Shown: piece by piece, positions 1-9,177 of the stretch
Position numbering within the stretch: position 1 is the stretch's first letter
How the letters are laid out: each line of letters begins with the position of its first letter
Source of the DNA: Streptomyces sp. MMG1121
Lineage (GTDB): Bacteria; Actinomycetota; Actinomycetes; Streptomycetales; Streptomycetaceae
DNA length: 64,000 nucleotides
Assembly (NCBI RefSeq): GCF_001280015.1
Contig: NZ_LGDV01000226.1
Location: 248,001 to 312,000, forward strand
Direction of reading: 5' to 3'
Program-made: the position numbers and the translations under genes
The notes under the pieces: generated by a model
The model's input: only the letters and a program-made list of their open reading frames with translations
Database searches by the model: none
Told to the model about the DNA's origin: nothing

Positions 1-1
1 C

Positions 2-706
2 GAGGTCGGTTTCAGCTCGCTGTGCGTGCCCGACAAGGTCACCTACCAGTTCGTCGACGACGTCGTCCGCGAGCTGGCGGCCATCACCCCCGGCCGCTAC
101 ATCCACATCGGTGGCGACGAGGCCCACTCCACCAGCCACGCCGACTACGTGACCTTCATGGACCGTGTGCAGCCCGTCGTCGCCAAGTACGGCAAGACGG
201 TCATCGGCTGGCACCAGCTCACCGGCGCCCACCCGGCCAAGGGCGCACTGGCCCAGTACTGGGGCCTGGACAGCACCAGCGCCGCCGACAAGGAACAGGT
301 CGTCAAGGCCGCGCAGAACGGCACCGGGCTGATCCTGTCCCCGGCCGACCGGGTGTACCTCGACATGAAGTACACCAAGGACACCAAGCTGGGCCTCGAC
401 TGGGCGGGCCTGGTGGAGGTGCAGCGGTCGTACGACTGGAATCCGGGCGACTACCTCGCGGGGGCGCCGAGTTCGGCGATCAGGGGGGTCGAGGCGCCGC
501 TCTGGTCCGAGACCCTGAAGACGTCCGCCGACATCGACTACATGGCGTTCCCGCGGCTCCCGGGCGCGGCCGAGCTGGGCTGGTCCCCGGCGGCCACGCA
601 CGACTGGAACACGTACAAGGTGCGACTGGCCGCGCAGGCCCCGCGCTGGGACGCCCTCGGGATCGGCTACTACCGCTCGCCGCAGGTGCCGTGGCCGGCG
701 CCGTAG
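2..706 (+). CDS. beta-N-acetylhexosaminidase (GH20), C-terminal part
   Basis: This is the 3' portion of a glycoside hydrolase family 20 enzyme; the 5' end lies outside the window. GH20 enzymes release terminal N-acetylhexosamine from chitin oligomers and related glycans, usually extracellularly in Streptomyces. The visible part contains the family motif HIGGDEAHS, with the Asp-Glu catalytic pair of substrate-assisted hydrolysis, about 37 residues into the fragment. It is followed by the conserved tryptophan positions WHQLTG, QYWG and LWSETL that line the sugar pocket. The reading frame is open from base 2 to the TAG stop. It converges with desD, and a hairpin lies between the two. Family assignment is secure; exact substrate cannot be told. 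Confidence 0.93.
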   Translation, partial: EVGFSSLCVPDKVTYQFVDDVVRELAAITPGRYIHIGGDEAHSTSHADYVTFMDRVQPVVAKYGKTVIGWHQLTGAHPAKGALAQYWGLDSTSAADKEQVVKAAQNGTGLILSPADRVYLDMKYTKDTKLGLDWAGLVEVQRSYDWNPGDYLAGAPSSAIRGVEAPLWSETLKTSADIDYMAFPRLPGAAELGWSPAATHDWNTYKVRLAAQAPRWDALGIGYYRSPQVPWPAP

Positions 707-715
707 GGTGACGGG

Positions 716-758
716 CCGACGGGCTCCTCCGAGGACCGTACTCAGGGGAGCCCGTCGG
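716..758. terminator. bidirectional hairpin between hexosaminidase gene and desD
   Basis: A 12-bp perfect stem (716-727 pairing with 747-758, CCGACGGGCTCC/GGAGCCCGTCGG) with a 19-base loop sits in the 58-bp gap between two convergent genes. It has no clear T-tract on either strand, as is common in Streptomyces. Confidence 0.6.
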
Positions 759-764
759 ACCGGA

Positions 765-2537
765 TCAGAACCCCGCGATGGGATTGTTCAGGGTTCCCAC
801 CAGCTGGAGGGCGCCGGAGGGATCCGCCAGGTCCACCATCTGCCGGTTGTCGCGCAGCTGGAGCCGGTTGAGGCAGGAGCGCGCGAACCTTGGGGCGAAC
901 ATGTCGTACTGGGCGAACTTGTCGGCCAGTTGAGGGTTGGCGTCCTGGTACTCACGGGTGACCTCGGCGACCGTCCGCCAGAAGTCGTCCTCCTCCAGGA
1001 TCCCCTCGGCGGCCAGGTGCGCGGCGAGGAAGCGGAAGAAGCAGTCGAAGACGTCCGTGAAGATCGACAGCAGCTTCTTGTCCTCAGGGACCTCCACCCG
1101 GATCCGCCGCACCTCGGGCGGCAGTGCGGCGTCCGGGTCCATCACCGCGATCTCCTCGGCGATGTCCTTGTAGATCGCGCGCCGCACGACCCCGTCCTCC
1201 AGCACCAGGACGACGTTCTCGCCGTGCGGCATGAACACCAGGTCGTAGGCGTAGAAGCTGTGCAGGAGCGGGGTGTAGTACGCCCCGAGATACCGGCGCA
1301 GCCACTCGGTGGGCGCGAGCCCGGACCGTTCGATCAGCGCGCCCGCGAAGGAGGCGCCGGCGTGGTCCACGTGCAGCAGACAGGCCATGGTCGCGAGGGA
1401 CTCGCCGTCGCGCAGCGAGGGCACCGGGCTCTCCCGCCACAGCGCGGCCAGCATCTTGCGGTACGGCGAGTAGCGGTCGGTGGCCTGCTCGTACTCCAGG
1501 TGCCGGTAGCCCACGGCCGCCCGCTCCCGGATGATCGTCAGGTCCGTCGACTTCAGCACCGGGTCGTTCTCGATCAGCTGGGCCAGCCAGTCGTTGATCG
1601 CCGGGGTGGCGTCCATGTAGGCGGCCGAGAGACCGCGCATGAAGCCCATGTTGATGACGGACAGGGCCGTCTTCACATAGTGCTTGTGCGGGTCGCTGCT
1701 GTTGAAGAAGGTCCGGATGGACTGCTGGGCCAGATACTCGTCGTCCCCCTCGCCGAGGCAGACAAGAAGCCGGCGGGCCACCTCGGCGGCGAAGGTGACG
1801 GACAGCTTGTTCCACCACTGCCAGGGGTGGACCGGGATGAGCAGGTAGTCGGCCGGGTCGAGACCCTGGGCGGTCAGCGTGTCCCGGAACCGCCCGACGG
1901 TCTCCTCGCCCAGCTCCTGCCGGATGAAGTCCTCGTACTCGATCCCGACGCCCGCCGTGAACGCGGCCCGCGAGCGGTGCGCGGCCAGCCACACCAGCCG
2001 CACCGGGCTCGCGGTCTCCGGGGCGTACGACAGGTACTCGTGGATGCCGAACCCGAGCCGCCCGTTGTTCGCGACGAAGCACGGGTGCCCCTCGGTCATC
2101 CCGGTCTCGATCGCCTGGAAGCCGCTCGTGACCAGCTCCGCGGAGGTGACGCGGGGCTTGGTCAGCTTGTAGCAGGTGCCGGAGAGGGTGGAGGAGATCT
2201 CCTCCAGGTAGACCGGCAGGACCTCGTCGCTCAGGCCCAGGGAGTCCTTCAGCTCGATGAAGAAGTCCAGTGCGGCGAGCGGGAGTTCGCCGCCGTCGCG
2301 GTGCCGGGTCAGGGATGCGGCGTCGACCTGCCAGTGGTCGAGGGCCCGCCGTACGGCGCTGAACCGGTAGGAGGTGAGCCCGTCGTCGCTGCGTACGGCG
2401 TACCGTCCGTCGTCGAGGGCCTCGGGCGTGATCAGGCGCTCGTGAGCGAACTCGGCGAGCGCCTTGCGTATGAGCTGCCGGTTGGCGTCCGCCCAGCGCT
2501 CGGGGGACAGATGGGCCACGGCGTCGGCGGGCGTCAT
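765..2537 (-). CDS. desD: DesD, NIS desferrioxamine synthetase (IucA/IucC family)
   Basis: ATP-dependent NRPS-independent siderophore synthetase that condenses and cyclises N-hydroxy-N-succinyl/acetyl-cadaverine units into desferrioxamine E/B in the cytoplasm. The 590-residue protein has the family core: HPWQ at residues 237-240, the KTALSVINMG stretch around 289-298, and HGEN at 438-441 near the nucleotide/Mg site. The ATG start overlaps the desC stop by 4 bp, indicating translational coupling. It is the last gene of desABCD, and transcription should depend on the iron box upstream of desA. No missing motif or disruption seen. The call rests on these motifs plus the complete des context. Confidence 0.97.
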   Translation of the reverse strand: MTPADAVAHLSPERWADANRQLIRKALAEFAHERLITPEALDDGRYAVRSDDGLTSYRFSAVRRALDHWQVDAASLTRHRDGGELPLAALDFFIELKDSLGLSDEVLPVYLEEISSTLSGTCYKLTKPRVTSAELVTSGFQAIETGMTEGHPCFVANNGRLGFGIHEYLSYAPETASPVRLVWLAAHRSRAAFTAGVGIEYEDFIRQELGEETVGRFRDTLTAQGLDPADYLLIPVHPWQWWNKLSVTFAAEVARRLLVCLGEGDDEYLAQQSIRTFFNSSDPHKHYVKTALSVINMGFMRGLSAAYMDATPAINDWLAQLIENDPVLKSTDLTIIRERAAVGYRHLEYEQATDRYSPYRKMLAALWRESPVPSLRDGESLATMACLLHVDHAGASFAGALIERSGLAPTEWLRRYLGAYYTPLLHSFYAYDLVFMPHGENVVLVLEDGVVRRAIYKDIAEEIAVMDPDAALPPEVRRIRVEVPEDKKLLSIFTDVFDCFFRFLAAHLAAEGILEEDDFWRTVAEVTREYQDANPQLADKFAQYDMFAPRFARSCLNRLQLRDNRQMVDLADPSGALQLVGTLNNPIAGF

Positions 2538-3064
2538 GCGGCCACCCCCGTCGCCGACAGGAACCGCTCCCGGGTGCAGATGCTCAGCAACGCCTTTTTC
2601 TCCGGCTTCTGGATCTCGCGTTCGGGCACGAACCCGACCACTTCGTTCAGGGCGTGGACGGCCTTGTTGGCGACGTCCGGTTCGACGACGACACGCTCGG
2701 TCGCCGGGTCCTCGAAGAGGCGGGCCAGCACGGCGGTGATGACGGCTTTGGTGAACCCGTGCACGGGAGTGTCGGTCGCCGGGGTCAGGAAGTGCATGCC
2801 GACGTCACCGGGCAACGGCTCATACAGGCCGACCAGTTCGCGGTGCGTGGGGTCGTAGTACTCCATCAGGAAGGCCGGTTCGCCGTCCCGGAGTCCGAGC
2901 AGCGCGTGATGGTGCTCGTCGGCCGCGATCTCCATGTAGGCGCGCTCGACGTCGACCAGCGTCGCGTCCTGCATCATCCAGAAGGCCGCTTTGGGGTGGG
3001 TGACCCAGCTGTGCAGCAGCTCGGCGTCCTTCAGCGGGTCGAGCGGACGGAAGGTGAAGGTCAT
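2534..3064 (-). CDS. desC: DesC, N-hydroxycadaverine acyltransferase (GNAT)
   Basis: A 176-residue GNAT-fold acyltransferase related to the IucB/RhbD group of siderophore acyltransferases. In the des pathway it transfers acetyl or succinyl from CoA to N-hydroxycadaverine, producing the hydroxamate monomers used by DesD. The sequence starts with [19 protein letters not shown], typical for this group, and continues with a GNAT core rich in acidic and aromatic residues ([21 protein letters not shown]). Both ends overlap neighbouring genes by 4 bp (ATGA type), so it belongs to the desABCD transcript. The length is normal for a single GNAT domain. The acyl-CoA preference cannot be read from the sequence. 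Confidence 0.95.
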   Translation of the reverse strand: MTFTFRPLDPLKDAELLHSWVTHPKAAFWMMQDATLVDVERAYMEIAADEHHHALLGLRDGEPAFLMEYYDPTHRELVGLYEPLPGDVGMHFLTPATDTPVHGFTKAVITAVLARLFEDPATERVVVEPDVANKAVHALNEVVGFVPEREIQKPEKKALLSICTRERFLSATGVAA

Positions 3065-4344
3065 ACGGCGAACTCCTGGAAAGCGATGGTCTTCTCGACC
3101 GGGTAGTACTCGGTGCCGAGCAGCTCACGGATGATGGAGCTGTTGCGGTAGGCGCCCATGCCCAGGTCGGGGCTGGTGATGCTGTGGGTGTGGACGCCGG
3201 CGTTCTGGAGGAAGACGCCGCGGCCCGTGGTGTCGATGGAGTAGTTGCGGGCGACGTCGAAGCGTCCGTGGGCGTCGCGGCGCAGGCGGTCGTGGACCGG
3301 GGCGAGGAAGGCCGGCGGCGCGTAGTGGTAGCCCGTCGCCAGCACCAGGCCCTCGGTGCGGATCTCGAAGTCCTTGCCCTGCTCGTCCTGGCGGAAGCCG
3401 AGCGTGTACGCGCCCTCCTCGTACGCGGCGCTCGTCAGCGAGGAGTTGGTGAGAAGCCGGGTCGGGACCGGACGTCCGCCGCTCTCGACGTTCTTCTGGT
3501 AGAGCAGGTCGAAGATCGAGTCGATCAGGTCCGAGTTGATGCCCTTGAACAGCCCCTTCTGCTGCTTCTCCAGCCGGTAGCGGGTCTCCTCGGGCAGGGC
3601 GCGGAAGTAGTCGATGTAGTCCGGGGAGGTCATCTCCAGGGTCAGTTTGGTGTACTCCAGCGGGAAGAACCGCGGGGAGCGGGTGACCCAGTTCAGCTCG
3701 TATCCGCGTACGTCGATCTCGGCGAGCAGCTCGTAGTAGATCTCCGCGGCGCTCTGGCCGCTGCCGACGATCGTGATGGACTTCTTCGACTGCAGCTCCG
3801 CCTTGTGGTGCATGTACTGCGCGTTGTGCAGGAAGTCGCCGCCCAGGCCCTGGCAGGCCTGTGGGACGTAGGGGACCGTCCCGGTGCCGAGGACGAGGTG
3901 GCGGGCGCGGTACGTCGTGCCGGTCCGGGTGCGCACGACGTAGTGCTCGTCCTCGTACGTCACCTCGGTGACCGTCGTGCCGAAGCGGACGCTGCTGAGT
4001 TTGTTCGCCGCCCAGCGGCAGTAGTCGTCGTACTCGACCCGCAGCGGATAGAAGCTCTCGCGGATGTAGAACGAGTACAGCCGGCCCTTCTCCTTCAGGT
4101 AGTTGAGGAAGGAGTACGGCGAGGTCGGGTCGGCCAGGGTGACCAGGTCCGACATGAACGGGGTCTGGAGGTGGGCGCCGTCCAGGAACATCCCGGCGTG
4201 CCACTCGAAGTCCGCCTTGGACTCCAGGAAGACGCCGTCCAGCTCGGCGATCGGCTCGGTCAGACAGGCGAGGCCGAGGTTGAAGGGGCCAAGCCCGATC
4301 CCCACGAAGTCATAGGTGCGGCTGGCTTCAGGAAGCGCGGTCAA
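3061..4344 (-). CDS. desB: DesB, cadaverine N-hydroxylase (FAD/NADPH monooxygenase)
   Basis: Flavin-dependent N-hydroxylating monooxygenase of the lysine/ornithine N-oxygenase family. It hydroxylates cadaverine (1,5-diaminopentane) to N-hydroxycadaverine, the second step of desferrioxamine synthesis. The 427-residue protein has the FAD-binding GIGLGPFN motif at residues 15-22, an NADPH-binding GSGQSAA at 194-200 and the late ATGYHY motif typical of the family. It overlaps desA by 17 bp and desC by 4 bp. The members of the family that act on cadaverine are not separable from lysine hydroxylases by motif alone. The substrate is inferred from the adjacent decarboxylase. Confidence 0.96.
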   Translation of the reverse strand: MTALPEASRTYDFVGIGLGPFNLGLACLTEPIAELDGVFLESKADFEWHAGMFLDGAHLQTPFMSDLVTLADPTSPYSFLNYLKEKGRLYSFYIRESFYPLRVEYDDYCRWAANKLSSVRFGTTVTEVTYEDEHYVVRTRTGTTYRARHLVLGTGTVPYVPQACQGLGGDFLHNAQYMHHKAELQSKKSITIVGSGQSAAEIYYELLAEIDVRGYELNWVTRSPRFFPLEYTKLTLEMTSPDYIDYFRALPEETRYRLEKQQKGLFKGINSDLIDSIFDLLYQKNVESGGRPVPTRLLTNSSLTSAAYEEGAYTLGFRQDEQGKDFEIRTEGLVLATGYHYAPPAFLAPVHDRLRRDAHGRFDVARNYSIDTTGRGVFLQNAGVHTHSITSPDLGMGAYRNSSIIRELLGTEYYPVEKTIAFQEFAV

Positions 4345-5770
4345 GGGACTCTCCCAGGTACTGCTCGGCGTGGCCGGCGATCAGGTCGAGGACGGCGGCG
4401 ATGTCGGCCGCCGTGGTCTCGGGATTGAGCAGGGTGAACTTCAGGTAGTGGCGCCCGGAGACCTTGGTGCCCGCGACCACGGCGTCGCCGGAGGCGAACA
4501 GGGCCTTGCGGGCGTAGAGGTTGGCGCGGTCGATCTCGGCCGGGTCGGTCACGGCCGCCGGGATGTAGCGGAAGACGAGGGTGGAGAGCGAGGGCTGCAC
4601 GGCCACGTCGTAACGGGGGTCGGCCGCGAGCAGGTTCCAGCCCTCGGCCGCCAGGTCGCAGACCTCGTCGAAGAGCTGCCCGATGCCGTCGGCGCCCATC
4701 ACGCGCAGCGTCATCCACAGTTTGAGGGCGTCGAAGCGGCGGGTGGTCTGCAGCGACTTGTCGACCTGGTTGGGGATTCGTTCCTGCACCGCGCGGCGCG
4801 GGTTGAGGTACTCCGCGTGGTAGGTGGCGTGCCGCAGGGTCGCCGCGTCCCTCACGAGCAGGGCGGACGAACTCACGGGCTGGAAGAAGGACTTGTGGTA
4901 GTCGACCGTCACCGAGTCGGCGCGTTCGATGCCGGCGAGGCGGTCGCGGTACTTCAGGGAGGCGAGCAGCCCGCAGCCGTAGGCCGCGTCGACGTGCATC
5001 CACACGCCGTACTGGGCGCAGAGCCCGGCGATCTCGGGGAGCGGGTCGATGGAGCCGAAATCGGTGGTGCCGGCGGTGGCGACGACCGCCATCGGGACCA
5101 GTCCGTCCCGGTGGCAGCGCTCCAGCTCGTGGGCGAGGGCGACGGTCTGCAGGCGCTTGTCGTGGCCGACGGGGATCGCGACGACCGAGTCCGGGCCGAG
5201 GCCGAGCAGTTTGGCCGACTTCTGCACGCTGAAGTGGCTGACCTCGGAGGCGAAGATCCGCAGTTTGGCGAGGGAGTCGCTCTTGGCCTCCTCCCGGGCC
5301 AGCAGCAGCGCCTGGAGGTTGGACTGGGTGCCGCCGGAGGTGAACACGCCGTCGGCGGCGGGCCCGAGGCCGATGCGCCCGGTCGTCCAGTCGACGAGCT
5401 TGCGTTCGATGAGGGTGCCGCCGGCCGACTGGTCCCAGGTGTCGAGGGAGGAGTTGACGGCGCAGAGCACGGCCTCGCCGAGCACCGCCGGGATGACGAC
5501 CGGGCAGTTGAGGTGGGCGAGGTAGCGGGGGTGGTGGAAGTAGACCGCGTCCTTGAGGTAGACGTCCTCCAGCTCGTCCAGGACGGCGGCGGTGTCGCCG
5601 AGCGGCCGGTCGAGGTCGATGGCGTCGACTCGGGGGGCGAGGGCGTCGGCGGTGACGCCGGTGAACGGACGGTCGGTGGTGGCGAGTTTCGCCGCCACCC
5701 GCTCGACTCCTTCGGTCACGGAGCTGCGGTAGTGCTCCGCGGTGAGGCCATTGAGCAGGTGCGAGCGCAT
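4328..5770 (-). CDS. desA: DesA, PLP-dependent lysine decarboxylase
   Basis: Group II PLP-dependent decarboxylase that converts L-lysine to cadaverine, the committed step of desferrioxamine synthesis. The 480-residue protein shows the HVDAAYG motif, whose Asp (about residue 261) pairs with the pyridine nitrogen. The [10 protein letters not shown] motif carries the Schiff-base lysine at about residue 293. FTSGGTQSN near 143-151 is the phosphate-binding region. It is the first gene of desABCD; its ATG lies 39 bp from a near-perfect iron box that should repress the operon when iron is plentiful. Its 3' end overlaps desB by 17 bp. The family also includes glutamate and aromatic decarboxylases; lysine specificity is inferred from context. 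Confidence 0.97.
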   Translation of the reverse strand: MRSHLLNGLTAEHYRSSVTEGVERVAAKLATTDRPFTGVTADALAPRVDAIDLDRPLGDTAAVLDELEDVYLKDAVYFHHPRYLAHLNCPVVIPAVLGEAVLCAVNSSLDTWDQSAGGTLIERKLVDWTTGRIGLGPAADGVFTSGGTQSNLQALLLAREEAKSDSLAKLRIFASEVSHFSVQKSAKLLGLGPDSVVAIPVGHDKRLQTVALAHELERCHRDGLVPMAVVATAGTTDFGSIDPLPEIAGLCAQYGVWMHVDAAYGCGLLASLKYRDRLAGIERADSVTVDYHKSFFQPVSSSALLVRDAATLRHATYHAEYLNPRRAVQERIPNQVDKSLQTTRRFDALKLWMTLRVMGADGIGQLFDEVCDLAAEGWNLLAADPRYDVAVQPSLSTLVFRYIPAAVTDPAEIDRANLYARKALFASGDAVVAGTKVSGRHYLKFTLLNPETTAADIAAVLDLIAGHAEQYLGESLDRAS

Positions 5771-5809
5771 GTGGGGGTCCTCCGAGGGGACAGTCCGTGC
5801 CGGTTCAAC

Positions 5810-5828
5810 TTAGGTTAGCCTAACCTAA
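5810..5828. promoter_or_regulatory. iron box (DmdR/IdeR operator) upstream of desA
   Basis: TTAGGTTAGCCTAACCTAA is a perfect 19-bp palindrome apart from its central base and matches the actinobacterial DtxR-family iron box. It lies 39 bp upstream of the desA ATG, in the region where the promoter is expected. Repression by Fe2+-loaded DmdR1 is inferred from the well-studied S. coelicolor des operon. Confidence 0.93.
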
Positions 5829-5882
5829 CTTTTTTGGATCAAGGTGTGCGTCACCCGTGACCGGTGTCACGTCAGAGGCGGA

Positions 5883-6725
5883 TCACTCCGCGGCGCGCAG
5901 CTGCTCCTCGGTCATCCCCTGCCGCCAGTACCCGACGAACGTCACCCGCCGCCGGTCGACCCCGCGCTCACCCACGAAGTGCCGCCGCAACGCCTTGACC
6001 TGCCCGGACTCGCCGGCGATCCACACGTACGGCCGCTCGCAGAGGGGGAGTCGGGCGGCCCGTACGGCGTCGACGGCCATGGGGGACCCGTCGTGCCGCA
6101 CGAGCCACGTGATCTCGGCGTCCGCCTCGGTCCGCACGTCCTGGATGTCCCCGGCGTGCGGGACCTCCAGCCAGGCCCGGGCGCGCGTACCGGCCGGGAG
6201 GGACTCCAGGATCGCGGTCGCGGCGGGTACGGCGGTCTCGTCGCCCCAGACGACGACGAGGGTGGTGTCCTCGGGCGGGCGGAAGCGGATGGCGCGGTTG
6301 TCGGCGAGGGCGGGGCCGAGCACCAGGACGCGATCACCGGCGGTGGCACGGGCGGCCCAGCGGGAGGCGGGACCGGCCGGGGTGCCCGTGCCGGGTTCGA
6401 GGCCGTGCAGGGCGAAGTCGATGTCGATCTCGTCCGGATCGCGGCGCAGGGCCCGCAGTGTGTACGAGCGCATCACCGCCCGTACGTCGTCCGGGAGTTC
6501 ACGCCAGCCCTGCCACCAGCCGTCGCCCAGCTCCAGCGGGACGGCCGGCTCGCTCTGGCCGGGGTGCGGCAGGAAGAGGGAGAGGGACTGGTCGCGGCCC
6601 AGCGACTGGAACTCGCACAGGTCGCTCCCGCCGAAGGTGACCCGGACCAGAGACGGACCGAGCCGCCTCGTCCGTACGACCTGGAGGGAGAAGAAACGGA
6701 ACGGGGCGGCTACGGCCGTCGTCAT
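5883..6725 (-). CDS. desF: DesF, siderophore-interacting FAD/NAD(P)H ferric reductase
   Basis: A 280-residue protein of the siderophore-interacting (SIP/ViuB) family. These cytoplasmic flavoproteins reduce ferric siderophores after import so that iron is released. The N-terminal half is a FAD-binding barrel (RRLGPSLVRVTFGGSDL, then SYTLRALRRDPDEIDIDFALHG, where R-x-Y-T-type contacts bind FAD). The C-terminal half is NAD(P)H-binding (DRVLVLGPALADN, WGDETAVPAATAILESL) and ends in the family's GYWRQGMTEEQLR tail. The ATG is preceded by AGGAG at a 6-base spacing. It lies 65 bp downstream of desE and probably shares its iron-regulated transcript. The cognate substrate is likely ferrioxamine. Confidence 0.92.
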   Translation of the reverse strand: MTTAVAAPFRFFSLQVVRTRRLGPSLVRVTFGGSDLCEFQSLGRDQSLSLFLPHPGQSEPAVPLELGDGWWQGWRELPDDVRAVMRSYTLRALRRDPDEIDIDFALHGLEPGTGTPAGPASRWAARATAGDRVLVLGPALADNRAIRFRPPEDTTLVVVWGDETAVPAATAILESLPAGTRARAWLEVPHAGDIQDVRTEADAEITWLVRHDGSPMAVDAVRAARLPLCERPYVWIAGESGQVKALRRHFVGERGVDRRRVTFVGYWRQGMTEEQLRAAE

Positions 6726-6790
6726 GTGTGGCTCCTGAGATGGGGGATTTCAGGGCTGATGTGCGGTGAACCGGCTGGTCGGCCCGGCGC

Positions 6791-7837
6791 TCAGCTGACC
6801 TTCCTGGCCTTCTCCAGCGCCTCGGCCAGACTCGTCAGCAGCGGCACGCACTTGTCGTACGAGAGGATCGGCTCGGGTGAACGCGCAATGACCTGGCCCG
6901 CCTTCACCGCGGGCAGCTTCTTCCAGGTCGCCTTCGTGATGTCGGCGGGCTGCATCGCCGAGGTGCGGTCGTCCATCATGATGATGTCGGCCTGGTACTT
7001 GTCGACGTTCTCCCAGCTCAGCGACTCGTACCAGCCGCCGCCCTGCTTCTTCGCGCTCTGCGGGGGCTCGACGAAGTTCACGCCGAGGGCCTTGAAGTAC
7101 TCCAGGTCGACGGAGAGGTCGGTGCCGGAGACGTAGAAGAGCTGGTCGCTCGCGCTGCCGGCCATCACCTTGAGGCCGGGCTTGGCCTTGGCGGCGGCGC
7201 GCAGCCGGGCGGCCGCGGCCTCGAACCGCTTCTTGGCGTCGGTCACCTCGGCGGCCTTCATGTCCGCACCGAGCGACTCGGCGAGGTCCCACATGCGCTG
7301 GAGCGGCCCGGTGAGCTGGCGGTCGTAGACGGAGATGCCGACGCTGGGGGCCAGCTCGGCGATCTTCTTCTTCGACTCCTCGGGGACGTACCAGAGGGTG
7401 CCGGCGTTGTCGAACATCGTCGTGATCAGCACCTCCGGCGCGAGGGAGGCGTACTTCTCGATGTTGAACTGGCCCCAGGCGTTGCCGAGGATCGTGACCT
7501 TGCTGATGTCCATGTCGCCGGCCTGGACGTCGGGCTTGCCGGCGCTGGTCTTCGTCGGGCCGAAGACGCCCTTGACCTGGACGCCGTAGTCGTAGAGGGC
7601 CGCGCCGACGCCGGTGAACGCCACGATGTCCGCGGGAACCCTGTCCAGCTTCACGGTCGTGCCGCGGTCGTCCTTGAAGGACCAGGGGCCGGACTTGCCG
7701 GCCTTCGGCCCGCTGCCGGAGCCGCTGTCTTTGCCCTTGCCGTCCCCGCAGGCGACGAGCGCGGCGCCGAGCGCGAGGACGCCGCCCGCGGCGAGGACGC
7801 CGCGGCGGTTGACACGGGAGACAGGGGCGTTGGGCAT
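6791..7837 (-). CDS. desE: DesE, ferrioxamine-binding lipoprotein
   Basis: A 348-residue periplasmic-binding-type lipoprotein of the FhuD/BtuF-like (Peripla_BP_2) family, the surface receptor that hands ferrioxamines to an Fe-siderophore ABC permease. The N-terminus has both a twin-arginine stretch (NRRGVLAAGG, residues 10-19) and a lipobox (LVAC, modified Cys about residue 30), so export may be by Tat before lipidation. The mature part begins with a short charged/Gly/Ser linker. No permease or ATPase genes are present nearby, so the import machinery must be encoded elsewhere. An iron box precedes the gene. The context places it as desE of desEFABCD. Confidence 0.93.
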   Translation of the reverse strand: MPNAPVSRVNRRGVLAAGGVLALGAALVACGDGKGKDSGSGSGPKAGKSGPWSFKDDRGTTVKLDRVPADIVAFTGVGAALYDYGVQVKGVFGPTKTSAGKPDVQAGDMDISKVTILGNAWGQFNIEKYASLAPEVLITTMFDNAGTLWYVPEESKKKIAELAPSVGISVYDRQLTGPLQRMWDLAESLGADMKAAEVTDAKKRFEAAAARLRAAAKAKPGLKVMAGSASDQLFYVSGTDLSVDLEYFKALGVNFVEPPQSAKKQGGGWYESLSWENVDKYQADIIMMDDRTSAMQPADITKATWKKLPAVKAGQVIARSPEPILSYDKCVPLLTSLAEALEKARKVS

Positions 7838-7890
7838 GGCTCGGCTGCTTTCGGAACAGGGCGGGGTGATCCACCAGGCTGATTCGAAAG

Positions 7891-7909
7891 TCAGGTTAGC
7901 CTAACCTCA
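7891..7909. promoter_or_regulatory. iron box (DmdR/IdeR operator) upstream of desE
   Basis: TCAGGTTAGCCTAACCTCA keeps the AGGTTAG-N-CTAACCT core of the iron box seen before desA and differs only in the outer bases. It lies 54 bp upstream of the desE start on the reverse strand, so desEF should be iron-repressed independently of desABCD. Confidence 0.9.
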
Positions 7910-7949
7910 CTCGATGTCCAGAGGGGAGCCATGCCCGCGGCGTGGTGAA

Positions 7950-7983
7950 GGTCCTGGAGGGCCGACCCCGGCCCTCCAGGACC
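7950..7983 (-). terminator. hairpin terminator after the leucine-catabolism operon
   Basis: A perfect 14-bp stem (7950-7963 with 7970-7983, GGTCCTGGAGGGCC and its complement) with a 6-base loop lies 29 bp past the acdH stop. It separates that operon from the iron-regulated desE promoter. No T-run follows it. Confidence 0.75.
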
Positions 7984-8011
7984 CTTCGAGCCGCTCACGG
8001 TGCCGGGCCGG

Positions 8012-9172
8012 TCAGCTCACCAGCCCCAACTCCCGTGCGATCAGCATCCGCTGGACCTCGCTCGTGCCCTCGCCGATCTCCAGGATCTTGGAGTCGCGCC
8101 ACATGCGGGCCACCGGGTACTCGTTCATGAAGCCGTAGCCGCCGTGGACCTGCGTCGCGTCGCGCGCGTTGTCGACCGCGATGGTGGAGGAGTACAGCTT
8201 GGCCAGGGCCGCCTCCTTCTTGAAGGGTTCCCCGGCGACCAGACGGCTGGCGGCGTCGCGCCAGGCCAGGCGGGCCGTGTGGGCCTTCATCTCCATGTCG
8301 GCGATCTTGAACTGGACGGCCTGGTTGGCGCCGATCGGGCGGCCGAAGGCGTGCCGTTCCTTCGCGTACTTCACCGACTCGTCCACACAGCCCTGCGCCA
8401 GGCCCGTCGCGAGCGCCGCGATGGCGATACGGCCCTCGTCGAGGATGCGCAGGAACTGGGCGTAGCCCCGGCCCTCCTCGCCCAGCAGGTTCGCGGCCGG
8501 CACCCGCACGTCGGCGAACGACAGCTCGCGCGTGTCCGACGCGTTCCAGCCGACCTTCGAGTACGGGGCCGCCACCGTGAAGCCCGGGGTGCCCGACGGG
8601 ACGATGATCGCCGAGATGCGCGGCCGGCCGTCCGGCTTGCGGCCCGTCACCGCCGTGACCGTCACCAGACCCGTGATGTCCGTGCCCGAGTTGGTGATGA
8701 AGCACTTCGTGCCGTTGATCACCCATTCGTTCGTGTCCGGGTCCAGACGGGCCGTCGTACGGGTGGCTCCGGCGTCGCTGCCGCCGTCCGGTTCGGTGAG
8801 GCCGAACGCGCCCAGGGCCTCGCCCGCGCACAGCCTCGGTAGCCACTCGCGCTTCTGTTCCTCCGTGCCGAAGAGGTGGATCGGCATCGCGCCCAGCGAG
8901 ACGCCCGCCTCCAGGGTGATCGCCACCGACGAGTCCACCCGGGCCAGTTCCTCCAGGGCGATGCCGAGGGCGAGATAGTCGCCGCCCATGCCGCCGTACT
9001 CCTCCGGGAACGGCAGCCCGAACAGGCCCATGCGGCCCATCTCGCGGACGATCTCGTACGGGAACTCGTGCCGCTCGTAGAAGTCGCCGATCTTCGGCGC
9101 CACCACGTCGTGCGCGAACGCCTCGACCGTACGGCGGAGTTCCTCCAGCTCGGGGCTGAGACGGTGGTCCAT
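8012..9172 (-). CDS. acdH: acyl-CoA dehydrogenase AcdH (isovaleryl/isobutyryl-CoA type)
   Basis: A 386-residue flavoprotein that introduces the alpha-beta double bond into short branched acyl-CoAs; in this setting most likely isovaleryl-CoA from leucine. Domain order is typical: N-terminal helices (LSPELEELRRTVEAFAHDVVAP), the FGLTEPDGGSDAGATRT FAD-binding segment, and a C-terminal bundle with the GGYGFMNEYPVARMWRD and GEGTSEVQRMLIA signatures. The ATG at 9172 was chosen because the sequence before it does not look like an acyl-CoA dehydrogenase and the previous stop lies 5 bp upstream. It closely matches my memory of the characterised Streptomyces AcdH. Last gene of the minus-strand operon. 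Confidence 0.93.
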   Translation of the reverse strand: MDHRLSPELEELRRTVEAFAHDVVAPKIGDFYERHEFPYEIVREMGRMGLFGLPFPEEYGGMGGDYLALGIALEELARVDSSVAITLEAGVSLGAMPIHLFGTEEQKREWLPRLCAGEALGAFGLTEPDGGSDAGATRTTARLDPDTNEWVINGTKCFITNSGTDITGLVTVTAVTGRKPDGRPRISAIIVPSGTPGFTVAAPYSKVGWNASDTRELSFADVRVPAANLLGEEGRGYAQFLRILDEGRIAIAALATGLAQGCVDESVKYAKERHAFGRPIGANQAVQFKIADMEMKAHTARLAWRDAASRLVAGEPFKKEAALAKLYSSTIAVDNARDATQVHGGYGFMNEYPVARMWRDSKILEIGEGTSEVQRMLIARELGLVS

Positions 9173-9177
9173 GCTGA

